From Chthoniobacterales bacterium (lineage in GTDB: Bacteria; Verrucomicrobiota; Verrucomicrobiia; Chthoniobacterales; UBA10450), in NCBI GenBank assembly GCA_013821455.1, contig JACDGS010000032.1, positions 1-50,468 on the forward strand: 50,468 nucleotides of DNA, written 5' to 3'. The notes below the pieces were generated by a model, which was given only the letters and a program-made list of their open reading frames with translations, searched no databases and was not told the DNA's origin. A program made the translations under genes and the position numbers. Below are positions 21,435-28,999 of the stretch, piece by piece (position 1 is the stretch's first letter; every line of letters begins with the position of its first letter).

Positions 21435-22160
21435 ATGCAAAACTGGATCGGAACCTCAGGTTTTCAATACGCGGAATGGAAAGGGACTTTCTACCCTGAA
21501 AAGTTGCCCGCGAGTAAGATGCTCGGCTTTTACGCCGAACATTTTTCGACGACGGAAATCAACTACACTTTCCGCCGCATACCCAGCGCGCAGACGATTC
21601 AGCGCTGGGCGGAAGGCACGCCGGCGCGCTTCACTTTCAGTCTCAAGGCGCCGCAGCGGATCACTCATTTTTCGAAGCTGCGCGATTGCGGCGATACCTT
21701 GCGCTTCTTCTATAGTGTGGTTTCCGCGCTCGGTGAAAAGCTGGGGCCGGTGTTGTTTCAATTGCCGCCGAGTTTTAAGAAAGACGTGCCGCTGCTGAGC
21801 GATTTCCTGCGTGAATTCCCGGCGGGGATGCGCGCGGCTTTCGAGTTCCGGAATGTCTCGTGGTTTGCCGACGAGACCTATGCGGCGCTCGAGCAGGCAG
21901 GCGTCGCGCTCTGCGTGGCCGATAGTGAGAAAATCCAGGCTCCAGAAGTGACGACTGCGAAGTATGGATACCTAAGATTAAGGCGCGAAGACTATCAGGA
22001 GCCTGATCTTCAGCGCTGGGCTGAATTCGTTAGGCAACAACGGGATAAGTGGTCGGAGGCTTTTATCTACTTCAAGCATGAAGAAAGCGGCATGGGCCCA
22101 AAGCTCGCAGCGCAGATGATGACCGAGTTAGAACATGGCGATCGGTCAGGCTCCGACTAA
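21435..22160 (+). CDS. DUF72 family protein (YecE-like)
   Basis: A 241-residue TIM-barrel-like protein of the DUF72/YecE family. The N-terminus WIGTSGFQYAEWKGTFYPE, the TTEINYTFRRIPS segment and FEFRNVSW near residue 135 are diagnostic. The biochemical role of the family is not firmly established. It diverges from ku across 97 bases, and in many soil bacteria DUF72 genes sit near DNA-repair genes, but a functional link here is only suggested by position. Confidence 0.85.
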   Translation: MQNWIGTSGFQYAEWKGTFYPEKLPASKMLGFYAEHFSTTEINYTFRRIPSAQTIQRWAEGTPARFTFSLKAPQRITHFSKLRDCGDTLRFFYSVVSALGEKLGPVLFQLPPSFKKDVPLLSDFLREFPAGMRAAFEFRNVSWFADETYAALEQAGVALCVADSEKIQAPEVTTAKYGYLRLRREDYQEPDLQRWAEFVRQQRDKWSEAFIYFKHEESGMGPKLAAQMMTELEHGDRSGSD

Positions 22161-22214
22161 ATCGACCGCGCTACCTGCTTTGGTATTACAACTATTCTCG
22201 CTGCTCTAGCCCTT

Positions 22215-22321
22215 TGTCATCCCGAGCGGAGCGCAGCGAAGTCGAGGGATCCCGTGGCAGCTTCTGGCAGCATCGCTTCCGGAAAACCCGACGGGATCCC
22301 TCGACTTCGCTCGGGATGACA
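22215..22321. repeat. Palindromic intergenic element, copy 4
   Basis: TGTCATCCCGAGCGGAGCGC at the left pairs with the region ending CTCGGGATGACA at the right; inner arms GAGGGATCCCGT and ACGGGATCCCTC pair perfectly. It lies between the convergent DUF72 (+) and speA (-) genes. Confidence 0.85.
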
Positions 22322-22339
22322 ATTGGCGTCGAGTCCGCG

Positions 22340-24319
22340 TTAGTTACTCACTGGCGCGTTCGCCGCCGTGCCATTAACGGGCGCGCTCGCTCCGTTGAGC
22401 GATAAGTAGGTATAACCCTGCAACCCCTTCTCGTAGTCAGCGAGCAATTTCATGGCGTCGTTAGGCTTCAGCCGGTCGCTCTTAATCGCGGCATCGACTT
22501 GCATCTTTACCAGCCGCATCAGCTCGATCTTATCCCACTGAGTTAATGCCAGCACCTGACCGATCGTGCTTCCTTCGATGACCTCTTCGATGTACCAACC
22601 CGATTCTTCGTCCTCATCAAGAAAGACGTGCACTTCAGTCACGCGTCCGAAGAGATTGTGCAGGTCGCCCATGATGTCCTGGTAAGCGCCCACGAGGAAG
22701 ACGCCGAGATAGTAAATCTCGCCCGGAGCGATGCGATGCAGAGGAAGCGTCTCCTTCACATCCTGCAGATCGGTGAATTTGCTGATCTTGCCGTCGGAGT
22801 CGCAGGTAATATCGACGAGCGTGCCGTTGCGATCTGGCGCCGTCGTTAGGCGATGGATCGGCATGATCGGAAAAAGCTGACCGAGCGCCCAATGATCGAG
22901 GAGCGATTGAAAAACGGAGAAATTGCAGATGTATTGATCGCTTAACGAAATCTCCAACTCCTTCACTTCCTCCGGCACATATTTGAGACCGCGATGGAGC
23001 GCTACGACTTGCGCGGCGAGCTGCCAGTAGGCCGACTCGATCTTCGCTTTCGCTTCGAGATCGAGCAGCCCGAGGCTGAACATCTGTTGCGTCTCCTCCT
23101 TGATCTGCTGCGCGTCGTGCAACGTCTCGATCCGATTGCCGCGCTTCAATTTTCCCTGCACCTCCAGGATGTCGCGCAGCGGTTTCGGGTCCTGTTCTGT
23201 GGCTTCGATCGGAACCAGCGGCATGTCCTTTTCGATCGAGCCAAACGACTCGACCACCAGGACAGAATGATGCGCCACGATCGCGCGCCCGCCTTCGCTC
23301 ACGATGGCAGGATGAGCCACACCCTCGGAGTCACAGACCTCCATGATATTGTAAACGACATCGTTACAGTATTCCTGAAGCGAGTAATTGGTGGAGCTAT
23401 CGAAGCTGGTGCGCGAACCGTCGTAATCGACTCCTAACCCGCCGCCGACATCGAGGTAGCCTAACGAGTGCCCCATCTTCGAAAGTTTGGCGTAATAACG
23501 CGCCGCTTCCCGGACGGCGCGCTTGATCGTAGAGATATCCGGCACCTGCGAGCCGACGTGGAAATGGACAAGCTTGAGCGCATGCGCGAGCCCGGCTTTT
23601 TTCAACATCTCACTCGCCGCGACCAAATTCGTCGTGCTCAGCCCGAACTTGGCATTCTCGCCGCCGCTCGTCGTCCACTTGCCCGAGCCTTTGCTATGCA
23701 GCCGCACGCGAATGCCGATGAACGGCTCGACATTCACCTCCTTCGCGACGCGCAAGGTTTGCTCGAGCTCTTCCAGTTTCTCCACCACGATGATGACCGA
23801 CTTGCCGAGACGCCGGCCTAACATTGCCGTGCGAATAAAATCGCGATCTTTGTAGCCGTTGCAGACGATGAGACTCTCGGGGTCCTTATGCATCGCGAGG
23901 GCCGCGACCAGTTCCGGTTTGCTCCCCGCTTCGAGCCCAAAATGAAATTGCGCGCCGGCCTCGACGATCTCTTCAATCACCTCGCGGAGCTGGTTAACCT
24001 TGATCGGGAAAACGCCGCGATAAGAATTGCGATAACCGAATTCCTGCATGGCCGCGTGGAAAGCGCGATTGACTGTGATCACGCGATCGCGGAGCAAATC
24101 CTGGAAACGAATCACGAGCGGAAAGCCAAGGCCGCGCTCGCGCGCCTCGTTCACAACTTCGAGCAGATCGATCGAGCCGCCAGCTTCCTTCAGTGGTTTG
24201 GCGACGACATTGCCGGCACTGTTGACGGAGAAATAACCGCTGCCCCAACTCTCCACATTGTAGGTAGAGATGGCGGCTTCGATGTCCCAATCGGGCTTGG
24301 ATTTCTCGGGAGACGGCAC
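22340..24319 (-). CDS. speA: Biosynthetic arginine decarboxylase
   Basis: A PLP enzyme that decarboxylates arginine to agmatine, the entry to putrescine and spermidine synthesis. The 659-residue length matches SpeA. The PLP lysine lies in GVFPIKVNQ near residue 100. HVGSQVPD and the glycine-rich VGGGLGVDYDGS segment form the phosphate-binding part of the alanine-racemase-like barrel, and the C-terminal ICNFSVFQS segment is typical. No agmatinase or agmatine deiminase gene is adjacent, so the rest of the pathway lies elsewhere. Confidence 0.95.
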   Translation of the reverse strand: MPSPEKSKPDWDIEAAISTYNVESWGSGYFSVNSAGNVVAKPLKEAGGSIDLLEVVNEARERGLGFPLVIRFQDLLRDRVITVNRAFHAAMQEFGYRNSYRGVFPIKVNQLREVIEEIVEAGAQFHFGLEAGSKPELVAALAMHKDPESLIVCNGYKDRDFIRTAMLGRRLGKSVIIVVEKLEELEQTLRVAKEVNVEPFIGIRVRLHSKGSGKWTTSGGENAKFGLSTTNLVAASEMLKKAGLAHALKLVHFHVGSQVPDISTIKRAVREAARYYAKLSKMGHSLGYLDVGGGLGVDYDGSRTSFDSSTNYSLQEYCNDVVYNIMEVCDSEGVAHPAIVSEGGRAIVAHHSVLVVESFGSIEKDMPLVPIEATEQDPKPLRDILEVQGKLKRGNRIETLHDAQQIKEETQQMFSLGLLDLEAKAKIESAYWQLAAQVVALHRGLKYVPEEVKELEISLSDQYICNFSVFQSLLDHWALGQLFPIMPIHRLTTAPDRNGTLVDITCDSDGKISKFTDLQDVKETLPLHRIAPGEIYYLGVFLVGAYQDIMGDLHNLFGRVTEVHVFLDEDEESGWYIEEVIEGSTIGQVLALTQWDKIELMRLVKMQVDAAIKSDRLKPNDAMKLLADYEKGLQGYTYLSLNGASAPVNGTAANAPVSN

Positions 24320-24453
24320 GGGCAGGAACGCATAATCAATCAGCGCGCCTCACATGCAAGCGCACGTAAAAACAAATCCGCGCCCGCGCGCGACCGCCTC
24401 CGCCGCGAGGGGGAATTCTTGTGTTTCCGCGCCGTCTCGCTACCATCCCGACG

Positions 24454-24936
24454 ATGAACAAAACGGTCATCGAGGTGCAGGTGCGAGCCGTTCTGCCGAC
24501 CAGTGGCGGCTGCGCCGTTTTCCTCGGCAACAGCGACAAGGTTTTCATCATCTATGTCGATCAAAGCGTCGGCAGCGCGATCACGATGTTTATGCGCAGC
24601 ACGATGAAAGAGCGTCCCCTCACGCACGACTTGATGGGTCATCTCATGACCGCGCTCGGCGCGCAGGTCGAGCGCGTCATCATCAACGATCTTAAAAACG
24701 CCACCTATTATGCGCGCATGATCATCCGCGCGGAAAACGAGCTGCAGCAGAAAAAAATCATCGAGCTCGATGGACGGCCGAGCGATTGCGTCGCCATGGC
24801 CGTACAGCAGAAGGCGCAAATCTACGTCAGCCAGGAAGTGTGGGACGAGGTTGACGATATGAGCGACGTCCTGCGGAAAATGGAAGAGGACGGCATCCGG
24901 CCAGAAACGGAATCGGGGGAGAGCGCGGAAGAGTAA
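24454..24936 (+). CDS. Bifunctional nuclease family protein
   Basis: A 160-residue BFN/DUF151 protein. The core shows VFIIYVDQSVGSAITMFM, then ERPLTHDLM, and the family signature LDGRPSDCVAMAVQ. Members have been reported with RNase and DNase activity, and in plants they respond to infection; the bacterial role is unclear. The ATG at 24454 is chosen over an in-frame start at 24421 because the family homology begins there. The C-terminus is an acidic tail. It converges on hemW. Confidence 0.85.
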   Translation: MNKTVIEVQVRAVLPTSGGCAVFLGNSDKVFIIYVDQSVGSAITMFMRSTMKERPLTHDLMGHLMTALGAQVERVIINDLKNATYYARMIIRAENELQQKKIIELDGRPSDCVAMAVQQKAQIYVSQEVWDEVDDMSDVLRKMEEDGIRPETESGESAEE

Positions 24937-24958
24937 TTGTCGCTTGGTGCGGCCCAAT

Positions 24959-25104
24959 TTGTCATCCCGAGCGAAGTGCCGTTCGCGCAGCGAACGGAAC
25001 GCAGTCGAGGGACCCCGCGATGGAACGCAACGCCATGCCTAACGAGAAGCGCACATTGCATTGAGGGGTCCCTCCCTCCGCTTCGCTCCGGTCGGGATGA
25101 CAAA
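24959..25104. repeat. Palindromic intergenic element, copy 5
   Basis: TTGTCATCCCGAGCGAAG at the left pairs with a right arm ending GTCGGGATGACAAA. An extra internal hairpin, CGTTCGC/GCGAACG, lies in the left arm, and GAGGGACCCC and GGGGTCCCTC pair inside. The loop holds a TCGTTAGG-type word (25038). It lies between the convergent bfn (+) and hemW (-). Confidence 0.85.
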
Positions 25105-25122
25105 TTTTCGCGACGCTCGCGC

Positions 25123-26271
25123 TTACACGAACGCTTCCGCGACAGAATCCGCGAGCAATCGTCCCGACCGTGTGAGGACAACGCGACGTTCCTCGCACTG
25201 CAGCAATCCCAGATTCACGAACTCGGCGACCTCGTTAGGCCAGTCCTCCACCCATGCGACCGGCACTCCGAGACGCGTGCGCAAACCAAGCGCAATCGCT
25301 TCCGCGCGCTTCATTTCGGGCGTAAGAATTTCGTCGCCTAACGACGCTCCGCTTCCCGCGAGAATGCGCTCCGCGTAAGCGCGATAATCGCAAACGTTTT
25401 GCCAGCGACGCAGCCCCAGCGTCGAGACGGCGCTTGGCCCCAGCCCGAGATAATCTTCGCCCCGCCAGTAAGCGCGATTGTGGACCGATTCGAATCCCGG
25501 CCGCGCGAAATTGGAAATCTCGTACTGCAAAAATCCGGCATTCGTTAGGCATTCACCCGTCATCTCGAAAAAGGCGGCTTCCTCTTCCGAATCGGTGTGA
25601 AATTCTCCACGCGCGTGGCGCAGAAAAAACTCCGTGTCCTCCTCGTAAGTGAGGCAATAAGTTGAGATGTGCTCTGGCTCTAACGCGATCGCGCGCCGCA
25701 ACGTCTGTTGCCATTGCGCCAAAGTCTGACCGGGCAAACCGAACATCAGATCGATGTTCAAATTCTCAAAACCGCAACGGCGCAGGAGTGTAAAGGAATC
25801 TTCCGCCTGCGCCGCAGAATGCTCGCGCCCGAGCAGCTCGAGCAATGCATCGTCGAATGACTGCACGCCGAGACTAATGCGACTCACGCCCTGCTCGCGA
25901 AGCAACCGCGCTTTTCGGTCGGAGACGCTGCCGGGGTTTGCTTCGAAAGTCCACTCCGCGAGCTCCGACAAATCGAGCGTCGCGTGAAAGCCTTCCAAGA
26001 GCGCGGCGATTTGCAAACTCGTTAGGGCCGTCGGCGTCCCGCCTCCAAAAAAAATCGTCGTTGGCCGCAACGGCAACTGCCGCTCGTGCTGCGCCAGCTC
26101 GGCCAAAATCGCCTTGCAAAAGCGCCCGGTTTGCGCGGGATCGGCCCGCTCTTTGTAGAAGGCGCAATAAGGGCAAATCCGCGCGCAAAACGGAATGTGA
26201 ACGTAAATGTGCCGCAACGGTCCATCTCCGGTGCAGTTGTCATCCCCGCTCGTGCCCATAAAGTCCACCAT
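25123..26271 (-). CDS. hemW: Radical SAM heme chaperone HemW
   Basis: A 382-residue radical SAM protein of the HemN/HemW group. The cluster motif is CARICPYC at residues 29-36, and the following residues AF rather than xC fit HemW, which lacks the fourth Cys of HemN. HemW binds heme and passes it to apoproteins, whereas HemN oxidises coproporphyrinogen III. FFGGGTPTAL and FEANPGS are further family motifs. ATG codons at 26271 and 26259 are both possible starts. The 5' end overlaps the divergent DUF362 gene region by about 20 bases. Confidence 0.88.
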   Translation of the reverse strand: MVDFMGTSGDDNCTGDGPLRHIYVHIPFCARICPYCAFYKERADPAQTGRFCKAILAELAQHERQLPLRPTTIFFGGGTPTALTSLQIAALLEGFHATLDLSELAEWTFEANPGSVSDRKARLLREQGVSRISLGVQSFDDALLELLGREHSAAQAEDSFTLLRRCGFENLNIDLMFGLPGQTLAQWQQTLRRAIALEPEHISTYCLTYEEDTEFFLRHARGEFHTDSEEEAAFFEMTGECLTNAGFLQYEISNFARPGFESVHNRAYWRGEDYLGLGPSAVSTLGLRRWQNVCDYRAYAERILAGSGASLGDEILTPEMKRAEAIALGLRTRLGVPVAWVEDWPNEVAEFVNLGLLQCEERRVVLTRSGRLLADSVAEAFV

Positions 26272-27367
26272 CGCCGTTCGCCTTCCTCGCTCAATTGCTT
26301 TTCTGATCGCCGGTCTCTGCTGCGCTTGCCTGCTCCTCTGTGCTCCGGTTGCTCGTACGCAGGCGGCGCTCCCGCCACCGCCGGAGCTTCTGCCAGCACC
26401 GCCTGCGGTCTCGACCGTTTATCGTGCTTACAATCCCGCCGCCATTGACGGTTACCGGACAGATCCAATTGTCGTTAGGCGCATGGTCGATCAGCTCCTC
26501 CTGGCGGTGACGCATCAGCCGGATATTGCCAGCGCGTGGCGCTCGCTCGTCTCCCCGCACGATCGCGTCGGCATCAAGATTTCCGCGGCGGGTGGTGAGA
26601 TTTTTACCACGCATCGCGACGTCGTGAACGCCATTGTCGATGGTCTCGTGGCCGCCGGTCAGGCGCGGCAGAATATTATTGTTTGGGATCGTTCGTTAGG
26701 CGGAATCAAGAAGGCCGGTTACGACGGTGGCGAGGATTATCAACTGCGTTCGATCCCCCCGCGCGACGGCTATGATCCCAAGGTCACCGTCTCCGCGCCG
26801 TTTTTGGGAAATCTCATTTGGGGCGACCTCGATTATGTCGGTGGCAAAGGACAAGTGCCATTGCTCAGCGACGACACGAACACAAGCAGCGTCAGCCACG
26901 TCGCGCGGATCGTGACGAGCGAAGTCACGAAAATCATCAACGTGCCAGTGCTCAGCAACAGCGAGCGCAACGGCATCGCCGGCTGCCTCTACAACGTCAC
27001 CATTCCCAACATCGATAACTGGCGTCGCTTCGGCGTTCCCCCCGACTACGGAGCCTCGAGCATTCCGGACATTTACAGCGACCCGGTCATCGGAAAAAAA
27101 GTCGTGCTCAACCTCATGGACGGATTGCTCGCGCTCTACGCGGGCGGGCCGCAGTCGCAGCCTAACTATGCCGTGCAGTTCGACACGCTTTACGCGAGCA
27201 AAGACCCGGTCGCGATCGATGCCGTCGCCGGCCGGCAGATCGAAGTCTGGCGCAAGCGCGCAAAATTCCCCTCAATTATTCGCACCGGCGCTCATGTTGC
27301 GCTGGCGGCGCAGATGGGACTGGGCAATTCCAGCGCGTCGCGGATCGAGGTTCGGGACGTGCGGTGA
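26252..27367 (+). CDS. Exported DUF362 domain protein
   Basis: A 371-residue exported protein. A GTG at 26252 gives a good signal peptide (VPIKSTIAVRLPRSIAFLIAGL followed by CCACLLLCAPVA); an upstream ATG at 26207 would bury it. The body resembles DUF362 proteins: VGIKISAAGGEIFTTH, then a NIIVWDRS strand, TSEVTKIINVPVLSN and DPVAIDAVAGRQIE. Unlike many DUF362 proteins it has no ferredoxin-type cysteine clusters. The function is unknown. It shares 4 bases (GTGA) with the downstream squalene-synthase-like gene, so the two are translationally coupled. Confidence 0.7.
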   Translation: MPIKSTIAVRLPRSIAFLIAGLCCACLLLCAPVARTQAALPPPPELLPAPPAVSTVYRAYNPAAIDGYRTDPIVVRRMVDQLLLAVTHQPDIASAWRSLVSPHDRVGIKISAAGGEIFTTHRDVVNAIVDGLVAAGQARQNIIVWDRSLGGIKKAGYDGGEDYQLRSIPPRDGYDPKVTVSAPFLGNLIWGDLDYVGGKGQVPLLSDDTNTSSVSHVARIVTSEVTKIINVPVLSNSERNGIAGCLYNVTIPNIDNWRRFGVPPDYGASSIPDIYSDPVIGKKVVLNLMDGLLALYAGGPQSQPNYAVQFDTLYASKDPVAIDAVAGRQIEVWRKRAKFPSIIRTGAHVALAAQMGLGNSSASRIEVRDVR

Positions 27368-28323
27368 AAGCGATCCTGAAGTCGGTCGCGCGTTCGTTTT
27401 ACCTGACGATTCGGTTTCTCCCGCGACCGTTGCGCGAGCCAGTGGGTCTCGCCTACCTCCTCGCCCGCGCGACCGACACGATCGCCGATACGGCGGAAAT
27501 TCCAGCGACACTTCGCCTAACGACTCTGCATTCACTGGGACAGGTCGTGGCGGGAAAAGCGGAGCCCGCAACGATCGCGGGCGAACTTCGCGACTTCGCG
27601 GCCAAACAGCGAAATCAGTCGGAGAAAACACTGATCGAAAACCTGCCCGGCTGCCTCGATTACATAGCACGCACGCAACCGGCGGACCGCGAAGATATCC
27701 GCGCTGTTCTGGCGACGATCGTTAGGGGACAATCCCTTGATCTGGAACGCTTCGGCCCGCCTAACGAGACCACGTCGCTGCAGAACGCCGCGGAGCTGGA
27801 GGAATACACTTATCTCGTCGCCGGTTGTGTTGGAGAATTCTGGACCAAGCTCGGCTTTCGCGACGCGCCACCTTTTGCCAATCGTCCGCCTAACGAGATG
27901 ATTGCGCTCGGCGTCGCCTACGGCCAGGGCTTGCAGTTGCTTAACATCCTGCGTGATCGAGGCGCCGATCTCACGCAGGGGCGCGGCTACTTGCCGGCGG
28001 ACGACCTGGCGCATGCGCCCGAGGCCGAAGTCTTCGCGCGCTGGCTCGACCGTGCGGAAGCGGGCATCTCGGCCGGAATCGAATATTGCGCCGCCCTAAC
28101 GAACTGGCGCGTTCGCTTCGCCACGGCCCTGCCCGCGCTCATCGGCGGGCGCACGATTGCGCTCCTGCGCGTCGCGGGCGCGGCCGAGCGCAAAGTAAAA
28201 GTGCCGAGGCGCGAAGTCCGGCGCATCCTCGCTGGCGGCCTGCTCGCCTCGGCTTCGCCCATCGCGCTCCACGCCCTCTACGACCGCCTGCGCGCCGGGA
28301 GAGACGAGAAGGCCGCTGCCTAA
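27364..28323 (+). CDS. Squalene/phytoene synthase family enzyme, likely squalene synthase
   Basis: A 319-residue head-to-head prenyl transferase. Two Asp-rich diphosphate/Mg sites are visible: DTIAD near residue 38 and NILRDRGAD near 194. YTYLVAGCVGEFW near residue 150 closely resembles the YxYxVAGxVGE of one-step squalene synthases rather than phytoene synthases. It would join two farnesyl diphosphates and so feed the squalene-hopene cyclase encoded 20 kb away. Phytoene synthase or an HpnC/HpnD-type half-reaction enzyme cannot be excluded. It starts with GTG overlapping the DUF362 stop. Confidence 0.8.
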   Translation: MKAILKSVARSFYLTIRFLPRPLREPVGLAYLLARATDTIADTAEIPATLRLTTLHSLGQVVAGKAEPATIAGELRDFAAKQRNQSEKTLIENLPGCLDYIARTQPADREDIRAVLATIVRGQSLDLERFGPPNETTSLQNAAELEEYTYLVAGCVGEFWTKLGFRDAPPFANRPPNEMIALGVAYGQGLQLLNILRDRGADLTQGRGYLPADDLAHAPEAEVFARWLDRAEAGISAGIEYCAALTNWRVRFATALPALIGGRTIALLRVAGAAERKVKVPRREVRRILAGGLLASASPIALHALYDRLRAGRDEKAAA

Positions 28324-28410
28324 CGAAACTAACTCTTCACGGCCCTGCGCATTCCTTTTCCTGCTTGACGAACCGCGCCTGCAGCGCTGCAATCCGGCGG
28401 AGGAAAAATC

Positions 28411-28548
28411 ATGGCTCAGAAAAAAGAAATTAATCAGGACGGTGAGCAGCCCGAGGTGGACTTGAAGGATCTCATGCCGCCGGAAGATCCAAAGGGCGGG
28501 GCGAAACCAATCAAGCCCTTCAACCCGCAGCCCGATCCCCCGGCCTAG
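28411..28548 (+). CDS. 45-residue proline-rich peptide
   Basis: A short gene with an unusually good ribosome binding site for this window (GGAGG at 28399-28403, eight bases before the ATG). The peptide starts MAQKKEINQDGEQPE, has a charged middle (DLKDLMPPEDPKGG), and ends in AKPIKPFNPQPDPPA. It has no signal, Cys or membrane segment. A TTGACG at 28365 could be a -35 box, with a weak -10 (TGCAAT) 17 bases later. No family is recognised; the GG followed by a Pro-rich tail superficially recalls a leader/core arrangement, but no processing or export genes are near. Confidence 0.55.
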   Translation: MAQKKEINQDGEQPEVDLKDLMPPEDPKGGAKPIKPFNPQPDPPA

Positions 28549-28633
28549 CCGGCTGGGCCACGCGTAGTCGCCTAACGACGTCGCGCATCTGCAAGAAAGA
28601 CTTTGCTGGCCGTCGGGTAGCTCCGTCGGTAAT

Positions 28634-28999
28634 TCAGCTTTCTTGGATCGACACGATCCTCACCCCAGGCAGCCAATTGGAATTCGCCAGCGGCGTTTCC
28701 AAACGCTCCGCCATCTTCTCGTTAGGCTGCAACGGCTCGATCTCATCTACGAAAACCGCCTCGGAAGGATGTTTCACGACGCGGCGCATGTGGTCGCCCG
28801 CCAGGCCGACGATCGCTTTGTCGATCACGTCGAGACCAGTCACCGGTTCGGACACCTCCACCAACACGACAAAGTTTGCTTTCCCGACCGTGACCGTGGC
28901 TTTGAACATTCCCACGACCGGGGTGCTTTCAGTTTGATCCATCTCGCAATCTTCCAGTGCGCCCTCTTCCAAGGCAAATCTTACCAAGGCGCGGCGCAC
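28634..28999 (-). CDS. Hypothetical protein downstream of ligD
   Basis: A 121-residue protein without a recognised family. The central region (VVGMFKATVTVGKANFVVLVEVSEPVTG) looks like beta strands, and an Asp/Val-rich segment (AVFVDEIEPLQPNE) follows. The GTG at 28999 shares its G with the ligD TAG stop (TAGTG), which suggests coupling; an ATG at 28942 (MDQTESTP) is a plausible shorter start. Position suggests co-expression with ligD but gives no function. Confidence 0.55.
   Translation of the reverse strand: MRRALVRFALEEGALEDCEMDQTESTPVVGMFKATVTVGKANFVVLVEVSEPVTGLDVIDKAIVGLAGDHMRRVVKHPSEAVFVDEIEPLQPNEKMAERLETPLANSNWLPGVRIVSIQES

Noticed and set aside
28411-28548. Calling the 45-residue peptide a modified-peptide (RiPP) precursor
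   Set aside because: There is no modification enzyme, protease or transporter nearby and no conserved core pattern; only a GG followed by a Pro-rich tail is visible.
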